A DNA stretch of 64,000 nucleotides from Microlunatus lacustris (lineage in GTDB: Bacteria > Actinomycetota > Actinomycetes > Propionibacteriales > Propionibacteriaceae), in NCBI GenBank assembly GCA_039527025.1, contig BAAAJN010000001.1, positions 124,001 through 188,000 of the forward strand. Reading direction: 5' to 3'. The notes under the pieces were generated by a model. It was not told the DNA's origin. It did not search any database and was given only the letters and a program-made list of their open reading frames with translations. A program made the position numbers and the translations under genes. Below, one piece after another: positions 27,803 to 35,371 of the stretch; the first letter of the stretch is position 1; every line of letters begins with the position of its first letter.

Positions 27803-28365
27803 CCTCCCCCAACCCGTACGCCATCGACACCGACACCCTCAGCGGGATGAAGCCGCTGCGCAAGGTCGTCTACTCGATCGGCTCCAACCTGGGCGACCGG
27901 CTCAGCAACCTGCAGGGCGCCGTCGACGCGCTCCGCGACACCCCCGACGTCATCGTCGTCGACGTCTCCTCGGTCTACGAGACGGCCGCCGTCGGCGGCC
28001 CCGAAGACAGCCCGGCCTTCCTCAACATCGTGCTGGTCGCCGAGACGACCCTGGAGCCGCGGACCCTGCTCGAGCGTGCCCAGGCCGTCGAGGACGCCTA
28101 CGGCCGGGATCGCAGCGGAGGGCGCTGGAGCGCCCGCACGCTCGACGTCGACCTGATCCTGGTCGGGAAGACCGAGCTGACCCAGCCCGACCTCACACTG
28201 CCGCACCCGCTCGCCGGCGAGCGCGGCTTCGTGCTGGTGCCCTGGGCGGAGGTCGACCCGAACGGCAGGCTGCCCGGGCGGCACGAGACCGTCGGTGAGC
28301 TGGCGGCGGCCGTGGACGTCAACGGTGTCACCCGGCGCGACGACCTGAGCGTCGAGAGCGACTGA
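27799..28365 (+). CDS. folK: 6-hydroxymethyl-dihydropterin pyrophosphokinase (HPPK)
   Basis: 188 aa. YSIGSNLGDRLSNLQGAV, SSVYETAAVGG, FLNIV, and the ATP/Mg signature RWSARTLDVDLILVG followed by LTLPHPLAGERGFVLVPWAE define HPPK. It pyrophosphorylates the pterin for FolP. Coupled to folB through a 4-base overlap, with AAGGAG upstream. An extra 20 residues precede the usual start. Confidence 0.95.
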   Translation: MTSPNPYAIDTDTLSGMKPLRKVVYSIGSNLGDRLSNLQGAVDALRDTPDVIVVDVSSVYETAAVGGPEDSPAFLNIVLVAETTLEPRTLLERAQAVEDAYGRDRSGGRWSARTLDVDLILVGKTELTQPDLTLPHPLAGERGFVLVPWAEVDPNGRLPGRHETVGELAAAVDVNGVTRRDDLSVESD

Positions 28366-28371
28366 CGCCGC

Positions 28372-28866
28372 TTGGCCGAGCATCCCGGCGGCGGGTCGGT
28401 CGACCTGACCCCCCGTCGCTCCCTGCTGGTGGCTGCCGTGTCCGGCGCCCTGGCCGGCTGGCTGGTGGTGGTCATCGCCAACGCCTTGGACGTGATCCCG
28501 CCCCGCATCCCCTGGTCCGCGCCGATCGGGCTGGTGGTGTTCGCGGCGCTGGTCGGGGCGCTGGCCTGGACCACGCACCAGCGGATCCAGGTGCGCCAGG
28601 AGCGGATGGAGCCGCAACGCGCCGTCGCCTTCCTGGTGCTGGGCAAGGCCTCCGCCCTGACCGGGGCGCTGGTCGCCGGTGGGTACCTCGGCTTCGCGCT
28701 GAACTTCCTCACCCGGCTCGACGCCTCGACCCCGCGCGAACGGGTGATCCGGTCGGCGGTCGCCGTCGTCGCCGGACTGGCCCTGATGGTCGGCGGGCTG
28801 CTGCTCGAGCGCGCCTGCAAGGTGCCCGGCTCCGACGACGAGGACGTCGGCCCCGAGCTGCGCTGA
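28372..28866 (+). CDS. DUF3180 membrane protein
   Basis: 164 aa with four predicted membrane helices. The helix pattern and position directly after folK match the DUF3180 family (Rv3605c position in M. tuberculosis). Function unknown; co-location with folate synthesis is conserved in actinobacteria. TTG start 6 bases after the folK stop, without a clear Shine-Dalgarno; a later internal start is possible. The C-terminus is acidic. Confidence 0.78.
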   Translation: MAEHPGGGSVDLTPRRSLLVAAVSGALAGWLVVVIANALDVIPPRIPWSAPIGLVVFAALVGALAWTTHQRIQVRQERMEPQRAVAFLVLGKASALTGALVAGGYLGFALNFLTRLDASTPRERVIRSAVAVVAGLALMVGGLLLERACKVPGSDDEDVGPELR

Positions 28867-28894
28867 CCCCGCCGGGCCCGGGGCGCGCCGTTCC

Positions 28895-28911
28895 CCGGAG
28901 CGCCGCTCCGG
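28895..28911. terminator. Short hairpin after DUF3180 gene
   Basis: CCGGAGC / GCTCCGG (28895-28901, 28905-28911) with a 3-base loop, 29 bases after the DUF3180 stop and just before the TATCGT hexamer of the next gene. May end the ftsH-fol transcript; no T-tract. Confidence 0.35.
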
Positions 28912-28917
28912 CGCCAC

Positions 28918-28923
28918 TATCGT
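28918..28923 (+). promoter_or_regulatory. Leaderless -10 (TATCGT) of coiled-coil gene
   Basis: Exactly 6 bases before GTG 28930. Confidence 0.5.
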
Positions 28924-28929
28924 GACGCC

Positions 28930-29613
28930 GTGACCTCCGTGCGCGCCTCCGCCTCCCGTTCCGCAACCACCCCGGGGCTCCGCCGCGCGTCCGAGGTGGT
29001 CCTGGTGACCGGGACCGTGATCGCGGTCGCCGCGGCCTTCGGCCCGGTCTGGGCCACCCGGGTCGGGGTGGGTGTCGCCGTCGTCGCTGCCGTGGTCGCC
29101 TGCGTCTGCGCCTGGCGCGAGCTGTTCAACGCCGAGCGCCGGCACGCCCGCACCCTGCTGCAGACCTCGCAGCGGCACGGCGCGCAGCTCCGGGAGGAGC
29201 GTCGCCACAACGCCGAGGTCGTGGACACGTTGACCGACCGGGTCCGCGCGACCGTCGCCGTCGTCGACGGGCAGCAGGTCACCATCGCCGCCCTGCGGCA
29301 CGAGGTCTTCTCCCTCGAGGGCGACCGCACGTCGCTCCGCACGGCCGTCGCCGACCGCGACCGCACGATCACCTCGCTGCGCACCACGGTGCAGAAGCAG
29401 GAGGTCCAGATCACCGGCTTGGAGACCCGGGTGCTCGAGCTCGAGCACGAGCTGGACGAGGACGGCGCGCAGGTGCACCAGCTCCCCCGTCGTCCCCAGG
29501 ACGAGCTCGACGCGGCGACCGAGCGCGAGGACTCCCTCGTCCTCGACCTGCACACCCTGGAGACGATCCGCGGGGTGCTGCCCAACTACGAGGTCGGCCG
29601 CCGCCGCGCCTGA
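28930..29613 (+). CDS. Membrane-anchored coiled-coil protein
   Basis: 227 aa. Two membrane helices (about 22-42 and 45-64) are followed by a long charged helix (about 70-180) with heptad-like spacing (HEVFSLEGDRTSLRTAV, LRTTVQKQEVQITGLET), then a short tail. It looks like a cytoplasmic coiled coil tethered to the membrane, as in cell-division or polarity scaffolds, but I recognise no family. The GTG is exactly 6 bases after TATCGT (28918-28923). Confidence 0.7.
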   Translation: MTSVRASASRSATTPGLRRASEVVLVTGTVIAVAAAFGPVWATRVGVGVAVVAAVVACVCAWRELFNAERRHARTLLQTSQRHGAQLREERRHNAEVVDTLTDRVRATVAVVDGQQVTIAALRHEVFSLEGDRTSLRTAVADRDRTITSLRTTVQKQEVQITGLETRVLELEHELDEDGAQVHQLPRRPQDELDAATEREDSLVLDLHTLETIRGVLPNYEVGRRRA

Positions 29614-29636
29614 CCCCTGCTCCACGCCACCCGCTC

Positions 29637-29671
29637 CCTGAGCTCGTCGAAGGGCCTTCGACAGGCTCAGG
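29637..29671. repeat. 17-bp-arm imperfect palindrome (dispersed REP-like element type)
   Basis: CCTGAGCTCGTCGAAGG (29637-29653), one central base, CCTTCGACAGGCTCAGG (29655-29671); arms differ at two positions. The TTCGACAGGCTCAGG core is a familiar dispersed intergenic palindrome of high-GC actinobacteria. It lies between convergent genes (stops at 29613 and 29720) and may also act as a bidirectional terminator. Only this copy was noticed in the window. Confidence 0.75.
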
Positions 29672-29719
29672 CCGCGGTGCTGGAGCCAGCCCGCACCCCG
29701 CGGGCGACCCCGGAGCCGC

Positions 29720-30877
29720 TCAGCGGTCGATGTCGCCCACCACGTAGCCGACCGAGGCCAGCGCGACCTCCAGGTCGGTGACCGGGACGCCCACCAGCAC
29801 CCGTTCCAGGGCGGCGGCGTTGCTGAACGACGGCGTCCGCAGCTTGAAGCGCCACGGCGTCTTCTCCCCGCGGGAGACGACGAAGAAGCCGGCCACCCCC
29901 AGCGGCGCCTCCAGGGCCAGGTAGGCCTCCCCCTCGGGGAGCTTGACGATCTTGCCCAGCCGCACCTGCACCGGTCCGGCCATGTCGGCGAGCCGGGCGG
30001 CGCAGGCGTCCACCAGACCGCAGGCGTCGACGACCTCGACCAGCTGGGCCCGCCAGCGAGCCCGGGCGTCGCCCGCGGTGGAGGGCGCGGGGTGCAGCAG
30101 GTGGACCAGCTCGGCGTAGGGGAGCGGCGACGGGGTGCGGCGCAGGTCGAGGCCCACCCCGCTGGCCCGGGCCAGCGCACCGCCGAGGCCGAAGGCGCCG
30201 ACCGTGTCAGCGTTCACCGGCGCCACGCCGTCACCGGTCCGCGGTGCCGCGTCGAGCAGTGACGCGGCCTGCTCGGCCGCCGCCCGCACGCGCGCCGTGA
30301 GGGCGGTCTCCGCCGCCAGCCACGGAGCATCGGCGTCGACGGCGAGCCCGCCGATCCGCGCGACCATCGGGTGCACCCGGTTCCCGGTGAGTCGTCGGGT
30401 CTGCTCCCGCAGCGCCTCGCGCAGCGGCGGCAGGGCCGGCGCGGCGGGCAGCCGGGCGGTGACCGAGGTCAGGAAGCCCAGGTGGCTGAGCAGCCGGGTG
30501 TGCTCGGCCAGCAGCAGCCGGAGCCAGGACGCCCGCTCCGGCACCTCCAGGCCCAGCAGCTGCTCGCAGACCAGCGCCACACCCAGCTCACCGAAGAACG
30601 GCGCCTCCCAGTCGTGCCGGTCGGCCAGCATGCCGATCTGGCGGTAGTCGCGGACCTCGAACAGCTTCTCCGCGCCCCGGTGCAGGGCGCCGACGACCAC
30701 CTGCGCGCCGGTGACCACGCCGTCGGCGGTCCACAGGTCCAGCTCGACCAGGCCGGTGCTGCTGGGGTGGTCGGCGCCGAGGTCGAGGACGACGGTCCGC
30801 GCGGGAGCTCCGGCGGCGGCATCGGGCAGCACTCCGGGGGCCAGCGAGCCGACGAGGACCCGGAGCGGCGCGTGCAC
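29720..30877 (-). CDS. NADH-quinone oxidoreductase subunit D (NuoD) paralogue
   Basis: 385 aa, the size of NuoD/49-kDa subunits. Conserved blocks are DHPSSTG (36-42), GALHRGAEKLFEVRDYRQ (63-80), EHTRLLSHLGFL, a mid-protein GALARASGVGLDLR and the C-terminal FKLRTPSFSN and GDIDR. The quinone-ligand His of HG (bovine H59) is T41 and the quinone Tyr (bovine Y108) is W90, at exactly the same 49-residue spacing. Arg67, equivalent to methylated bovine R85, is kept, as is R87 (bovine R105). Other nuo genes are absent here. GTG start 4 bases after the methyltransferase stop. Probably not a standard Complex I subunit. Confidence 0.8.
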   Translation of the reverse strand: MHAPLRVLVGSLAPGVLPDAAAGAPARTVVLDLGADHPSSTGLVELDLWTADGVVTGAQVVVGALHRGAEKLFEVRDYRQIGMLADRHDWEAPFFGELGVALVCEQLLGLEVPERASWLRLLLAEHTRLLSHLGFLTSVTARLPAAPALPPLREALREQTRRLTGNRVHPMVARIGGLAVDADAPWLAAETALTARVRAAAEQAASLLDAAPRTGDGVAPVNADTVGAFGLGGALARASGVGLDLRRTPSPLPYAELVHLLHPAPSTAGDARARWRAQLVEVVDACGLVDACAARLADMAGPVQVRLGKIVKLPEGEAYLALEAPLGVAGFFVVSRGEKTPWRFKLRTPSFSNAAALERVLVGVPVTDLEVALASVGYVVGDIDR

Positions 30878-30881
30878 TCAC

Positions 30882-31847
30882 TCAGGTTGCCACAGCGCCA
30901 GCTGGCACCTCCTGGAGCAGCCAGTGGTGGCCGCCCCAGCCGCGCGCCGCGGTGAGGGCGTGGCGGCGGCTGCGTGCGGCCAGGGCCGTCACGGGATCCG
31001 TCCCCGGCGGGACCGGCGGCAGCAGACCGGGGAGCACCGCGACCTGCCGCCCGGCCAGCACGGTGCGGCCGCCGGCCGCGGTGCCGGCGGCCGCTACCGC
31101 GTCGACGGCCACGTGCGCGGTCACGTTGCGGTCAGCGAGGGGCCGCGGCGGCACGGCGTGACCAGCACGGAAGGCGGCCAGCGAGCCCGCCCGCGGACGG
31201 TCGGCCCGGGTGTGCCCGTAGTCGACCAGCAGGGCTGCCCCGCCCGCCCCTGCCAGGCCCCGCACCACCGCCGCCCAGGCCGCGTCCCGGGTCCTGCCCA
31301 CCTCCACCTGCTCGCCGGTGGGCCACCAGCGCTCCAGCCAGGTCCGGTCGGCCTCGTCCAGGACACCGGCGGGCGCGAGGTCCGCGTCGAGCTCGCGCCA
31401 GCCGGCGCTGGCGGGAGCGGCGACCCGGCAGGGCAGGTCGTCCAGCCACTCCACCGCCAGCACCAACGTCGGCACCCGCTCAGCCAGCAGCGCGGGCACC
31501 GCCCCGGAGGTCCAGGCGTCGCGCTGCACGTCCCACCGGTCGGTGTGCCAGGCGACGGTCGGGTCGAGCCGGGCCGGCCGCGCCCGGAGGTCCACCCCGG
31601 CCAGCGCGAGGTCGGGTCGCAGGTCGCGCAGGTGGGTCAGCAGCAGGCCGTCACCGGCGCCGAGCTCCAGCACCCGGTGCAGCCCCGGCCGGTCGGCCAG
31701 CAGACCGGCCACCGCCTGGGCCAGCTCCGGTCCCAGCGCCGAGGCGGTCCGGAAGTGGGCTGAGGGGAGGGTTCCCGCCCAGAAGCCGTCCCGGCCGGAG
31801 GCGGCGCGCCGCCAGGCGTCGACGTAGGACTCCGCAGCTCCGGGCAC
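30882..31847 (-). CDS. NDUFAF7/MidA-family SAM-dependent methyltransferase
   Basis: 321 aa from GTG 31847; an in-frame ATG at 31928 would add 27 residues that look like intergenic sequence. The DUF185/Methyltransf_28 pattern is clear: RDGFWAGTLPSAHFRTAS near the start, motif I VLELGAGDGLLLTHL, GVDLRARP, VEWLDDLPCRV and a late LLVDYGHTRADRPRAG. Mitochondrial NDUFAF7 dimethylates an Arg of NDUFS2 (the NuoD homologue) for Complex I assembly. Here the next gene, 4 bases downstream, encodes a NuoD paralogue with that Arg kept, so an enzyme-substrate pair is likely but unproven. Divergent from lsr2. Confidence 0.8.
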   Translation of the reverse strand: MPGAAESYVDAWRRAASGRDGFWAGTLPSAHFRTASALGPELAQAVAGLLADRPGLHRVLELGAGDGLLLTHLRDLRPDLALAGVDLRARPARLDPTVAWHTDRWDVQRDAWTSGAVPALLAERVPTLVLAVEWLDDLPCRVAAPASAGWRELDADLAPAGVLDEADRTWLERWWPTGEQVEVGRTRDAAWAAVVRGLAGAGGAALLVDYGHTRADRPRAGSLAAFRAGHAVPPRPLADRNVTAHVAVDAVAAAGTAAGGRTVLAGRQVAVLPGLLPPVPPGTDPVTALAARSRRHALTAARGWGGHHWLLQEVPAGAVAT

Positions 31848-31987
31848 GGCGCCATGCTGCCCGACGGCGCCGGAGCGTCCGTCGTGGCCGGTCCGTGGGA
31901 TGAATTTCCCGCCGCGTTGTTCTCCCATTCCAGAAGTTCGCGGCTATTGCGCCCACCGCGTTCCTGGGCGTGGTGTCCGAGGTGCGA

Positions 31988-31993
31988 TAAGGT
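31988..31993 (+). promoter_or_regulatory. Candidate -10 of lsr2
   Basis: TAAGGT (TANNNT) lies 39 bases before the lsr2 GTG, in the lowest-GC stretch of this area (31900-32030). No convincing -35 was found at 17 bases. Confidence 0.35.
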
Positions 31994-32032
31994 CCATCAC
32001 GACCGAACAGATTCGCAATACCGGAGGTAGCA

Positions 32033-32383
32033 GTGGCACAACGGGTCCAGATCATTCTGGAAGACGATTACGACGGCGGTGAGGCGGACGAAACCGTGAC
32101 CTTCGCCCTCGACGGCGCCGAGTACGAAATCGACCTCAGCCGTGCCAATGCCGACAAGCTGCGCGACGAGCTGGCGATCTGGATCGGGCACGCGCGCAAG
32201 ACCGGCGGACGTCGTCGGCGCGCCGGCGGCGCCAGCAGCAGCAGCAAGGCCGCCGACGGCGCGGGCGGCGCGGGCAGCACCAGCGAGATCCGGGCCTGGG
32301 CGCTGGCCAACGGCCACGACGTGAGCAGCCGCGGACGGGTGTCGTCGGAGGTCCGCGAGGCCTACGAGCGCGCCCACGGCTGA
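32033..32383 (+). CDS. lsr2: Lsr2-family nucleoid-associated protein
   Basis: 116 aa. The N-terminal dimerisation domain begins MAQRVQIILEDDYDGGEADE; a Ser/Ala/Gly linker leads to the DNA-binding domain with IRAWALANGHDVSSRGRV, whose RGR (100-102) inserts into the minor groove of AT-rich DNA. It acts as an H-NS-like xenogeneic silencer. GTG start with GGAGG 5 bases upstream. Divergent from the methyltransferase gene, and upstream of clpC as in mycobacteria. Confidence 0.96.
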   Translation: MAQRVQIILEDDYDGGEADETVTFALDGAEYEIDLSRANADKLRDELAIWIGHARKTGGRRRRAGGASSSSKAADGAGGAGSTSEIRAWALANGHDVSSRGRVSSEVREAYERAHG

Positions 32384-32421
32384 GCCCGGCGGCGGCCCGG
32401 CCGGTCACGAGGGCTCGGGGT

Positions 32422-32439
32422 TCTGCGCTCTGGGCGAAC
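32422..32439 (+). promoter_or_regulatory. ClgR-like operator candidate upstream of clpC
   Basis: The 18-mer contains CGC-N5-GCG followed by AAC and matches the published actinobacterial ClgR box (WNNWCGCYNANRGCGWWS, from memory) at all but two defined positions. ClgR activates clp genes in Corynebacterium and Streptomyces. It lies about 180 bases before the candidate clpC -10, rather far. Confidence 0.3.
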
Positions 32440-32538
32440 GCTGACCGCCGCCCGGCCGCCCCGTCCGCCGGGATCCGCGGCGCGGAACCGGAATCTCACA
32501 GGCGGGAACGCCGTTGTCACTCCTGAAGGTCCTGATCG

Positions 32539-32563
32539 CCACCTCCCGCGAGGGAGGAGGTGG
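32539..32563. terminator. GNRA-capped hairpin between lsr2 and clpC
   Basis: CCTCCC-GCGA-GGGAGG (32542-32557), extended by CCA/TGG across a 3-base bulge. It lies after lsr2 and before the candidate clpC -10 TAGAGT (32600-32605), so it probably ends the lsr2 mRNA. Its apex resembles that of the hairpin after clpC. Confidence 0.45.
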
Positions 32564-32671
32564 AAGACTCGAGCAGAAGTCCGGGTCTCTGCGGCCTACT
32601 AGAGTGAACAGCGACGGTGCCGGCTTCTCCCACGAGGGTGAGGGTCGCACCGCAGGCGAGGAGCAATCATC

Positions 32672-35212
32672 ATGTTCGAGCGGTTTACCGACCGAGCCCG
32701 TCGTGTCGTGGTGCTGGCACAAGAAGAGGCTCGCATGCTCAACCACAACTACATCGGGACCGAGCACATCCTGCTCGGCCTGATCCACGAGGGTGAGGGT
32801 GTCGCCGCCAAGGCCCTGGAATCCCTCGGCATCTCCTTGGAAGCCGTTCGCCAGAAGGTCGAGGAGATCATCGGGCACGGCCAGCAGTCGCCGAGCGGTC
32901 ACATTCCTTTCACCCCGCGCGCCAAGAAGGTTCTCGAGCTGAGCCTGCGCGAGGCGCTGCAGATCAACCATTCCTACATCGGGACCGAGCACATCCTGCT
33001 CGGCCTGATCCGCGAGGGCGAGGGCGTCGCCGCGCAGGTGCTGGTCAAGCTCGGCGCCGACCTCAACCGGGTCCGCAACCAGGTCCTGCAGCTGCTCAGC
33101 GGCTTCCAGGGCAAGGAGGCCGCGACCTCCGGCGCGCCCGAGACCGGCGGCACCCCGTCGTCGTCGATGGTGCTGGACCAGTTCGGCCGCAACCTGACGC
33201 AGGCGGCGCGCGAGAACAAGCTCGACCCGGTCATCGGGCGCGAGAAGGAGATCGAGCGCGTGATGACCGTGCTCTCCCGGCGCACCAAGAACAACCCGGT
33301 GCTGATCGGTGAGCCCGGTGTCGGCAAGACCGCGGTGGTCGAGGGCCTGTCCCAGGCCATCGTCCGTGGCGATGTCCCCGAGACGCTGCGCGACAAGCAG
33401 ATCTACACCCTCGACCTCGGCGCGCTGGTGGCCGGCAGCCGCTACCGCGGTGACTTCGAGGAGCGGCTGAAGAAGGTCCTCAAGGAGATCAAGACCCGCG
33501 GCGACGTGGTGCTGTTCATCGACGAGATCCACACCCTGGTCGGTGCGGGAGCCGCCGAGGGCGCCATCGACGCGGCGAGCATCCTCAAGCCGATGCTGGC
33601 CCGCGGCGAGCTGCAGACCATCGGCGCGACCACCCTCGACGAGTACCGCAAGTACGTCGAGAAGGACGCCGCCCTCGAGCGCCGCTTCCAGCCCATCCAG
33701 GTGGCCGAGCCGACGATCGCGCACACGATCGACATCCTGCGCGGACTGCGCGACCGGTACGAGGCGCACCACCGGATCACCATCACCGACCAGGCCCTGG
33801 TGGCCGCGGCGCAGATGGCCGACCGCTACATCTCCGACCGCTTCCTCCCTGACAAGGCGATCGACCTGATCGACGAGGCCGGGGCCCGGCTGCGGATCCG
33901 CCGGATGACGGCGCCGCCGGACCTGCGCGAGTTCGACGAGAAGGTGGCGGCCGTCCGGCTGGAGAAGGAAGCCGCCATCGACGCGCAGGACTTCGAGCGC
34001 GCCGCGGGCCTCCGCGACGACGAGAAGAAGCTGCTCACCGCCCGCTCCGAGCGCGAGGCGCAGTGGAAGTCCGGTGACCTGGACGTGGTGGCCGAGGTGG
34101 ACGAGGAGATCATCGCCGAGGTGCTGTCGGCCAGCACCGGCATCCCGGTCTTCAAGCTCACCGAGGAGGAGTCGGCCCGCCTGCTCAACATGGAGCAGGA
34201 GCTCGGCAAGCGCTACATCGGCCAGCACGACGCCGTCCGCGCGCTGTCCCGCTCCATCCGGCGGACCCGCGCCGGCCTCAAGGACCCGCGGCGCCCGAGC
34301 GGCTCGTTCATCTTCGCCGGCCCGTCCGGTGTGGGGAAGACCGAGCTGACCAAGGCGCTCACCGAGTTCCTGTTCGGCGACCAGGACGCGCTGATCCAGC
34401 TCGACATGAGCGAGTACTCCGAGAAGCACACCGCCTCGCGGCTGTTCGGTTCGCCTCCCGGCTACGTCGGGTACGAGGAGGGCGGCCAGCTCACCGAGAA
34501 GGTGCGGCGCAAGCCGTTCAGCGTGGTCCTCTTCGACGAGGTCGAGAAGGCTCACCCGGACATCTTCAACTCGCTGCTGCAGATCCTGGACGAAGGTCGC
34601 CTGACCGACGCCCAGGGCCGGGTCGTCGACTTCAAGAACACCGTCATCGTCATGACCACCAACCTGGGCACCCGGGACATCGCCAAGAGCGTGTCCCTGG
34701 GCTTCAGCGGGGCGGGCAACGGCGGCGGCTCGTACGAGAAGATGAAGGCCAAGGTCGCGGACGAGTTGAAGCAGCACTTCCGTCCGGAGTTCCTGAACCG
34801 CGTCGACGAGATCGTGGTGTTCCGCCAGCTCACGCAGGAGGACATCGAGCGCATCGTCGACCTGATGGTGGCGCAGATCGAGGTCCGGCTGAAGGACCGC
34901 GACATGGGCATCGAGCTCACGCCCGCGGCCAAGACGCTGATCGCGCAGCGCGGCTTCGACCCGACGCTCGGGGCGCGTCCGCTGCGTCGTGCGCTGCAGC
35001 GTGACATCGAGGACACCCTCGCGGAGAAGATCCTGTTCTCCGAGCTGCACGCGGGCCAGATCGTCGTCGTCGACGTCGCCGAGCCCGGCGCCGAGGAGCC
35101 GTTCACCTTCACGGGCAACGACCGGGCCGCAGCCCCGGACGTCCCACCGGTGGAGTTCGGCGGCATCATCGAGGGCTTCAACGACGGCACCGAGGCCACC
35201 AGCAACGACTGA
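32672..35212 (+). CDS. clpC: ATP-dependent Clp protease ATPase subunit ClpC
   Basis: 846 aa. Two Clp_N repeats (about 5-55 and 80-130, each with HNYIGTEHILLGL-like text), AAA1 with GEPGVGKT, an inserted UVR-containing middle domain (EKEAAIDAQDFERAAGLRDD, about 420-450), AAA2 with GPSGVGKTE and VVLFDEVEKAHPDIFN, and a ClpP-binding LGF loop. It unfolds substrates for ClpP1P2. ATG with GCAGGCGAGGAG upstream; a TAGAGT at 32600-32605 may be the -10. Confidence 0.97.
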   Translation: MFERFTDRARRVVVLAQEEARMLNHNYIGTEHILLGLIHEGEGVAAKALESLGISLEAVRQKVEEIIGHGQQSPSGHIPFTPRAKKVLELSLREALQINHSYIGTEHILLGLIREGEGVAAQVLVKLGADLNRVRNQVLQLLSGFQGKEAATSGAPETGGTPSSSMVLDQFGRNLTQAARENKLDPVIGREKEIERVMTVLSRRTKNNPVLIGEPGVGKTAVVEGLSQAIVRGDVPETLRDKQIYTLDLGALVAGSRYRGDFEERLKKVLKEIKTRGDVVLFIDEIHTLVGAGAAEGAIDAASILKPMLARGELQTIGATTLDEYRKYVEKDAALERRFQPIQVAEPTIAHTIDILRGLRDRYEAHHRITITDQALVAAAQMADRYISDRFLPDKAIDLIDEAGARLRIRRMTAPPDLREFDEKVAAVRLEKEAAIDAQDFERAAGLRDDEKKLLTARSEREAQWKSGDLDVVAEVDEEIIAEVLSASTGIPVFKLTEEESARLLNMEQELGKRYIGQHDAVRALSRSIRRTRAGLKDPRRPSGSFIFAGPSGVGKTELTKALTEFLFGDQDALIQLDMSEYSEKHTASRLFGSPPGYVGYEEGGQLTEKVRRKPFSVVLFDEVEKAHPDIFNSLLQILDEGRLTDAQGRVVDFKNTVIVMTTNLGTRDIAKSVSLGFSGAGNGGGSYEKMKAKVADELKQHFRPEFLNRVDEIVVFRQLTQEDIERIVDLMVAQIEVRLKDRDMGIELTPAAKTLIAQRGFDPTLGARPLRRALQRDIEDTLAEKILFSELHAGQIVVVDVAEPGAEEPFTFTGNDRAAAPDVPPVEFGGIIEGFNDGTEATSND

Positions 35213-35228
35213 CCGCTGACGTCACAGG

Positions 35229-35268
35229 ACGGCCAGGTCGCCACCCGCGAGGGTGGGGACCTGGCCGT
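35229..35268 (+). terminator. Strong GNRA-tetraloop terminator after clpC
   Basis: An 18-bp stem with a single internal mismatch: ACGGCCAGGTC-G-CCACCC, loop GCGA (35247-35250), GGGTGG-G-GACCTGGCCGT. It begins 17 bases after the clpC stop. There is no clear T-tract. Confidence 0.8.
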
Positions 35269-35359
35269 TCCTGGTTCTCCGGGCGATCACGGGTGTTGTC
35301 CGGTTCGCTCCGGTGTTGTCCGCGCTGGCCGCGGCCTCGTATTCGAACAGGCGTTCTCC

Positions 35360-35365
35360 TAGCGT
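35360..35365 (+). promoter_or_regulatory. Leaderless -10 (TAGCGT) of DUF222-HNH gene
   Basis: Exactly 6 bases before ATG 35372. Confidence 0.5.
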
Positions 35366-35371
35366 TGTCGT

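Noticed and set aside
32405..35050. 881-codon minus-strand frame opposite clpC
   Set aside because: Antisense shadow of clpC, whose two AAA domains are intact.
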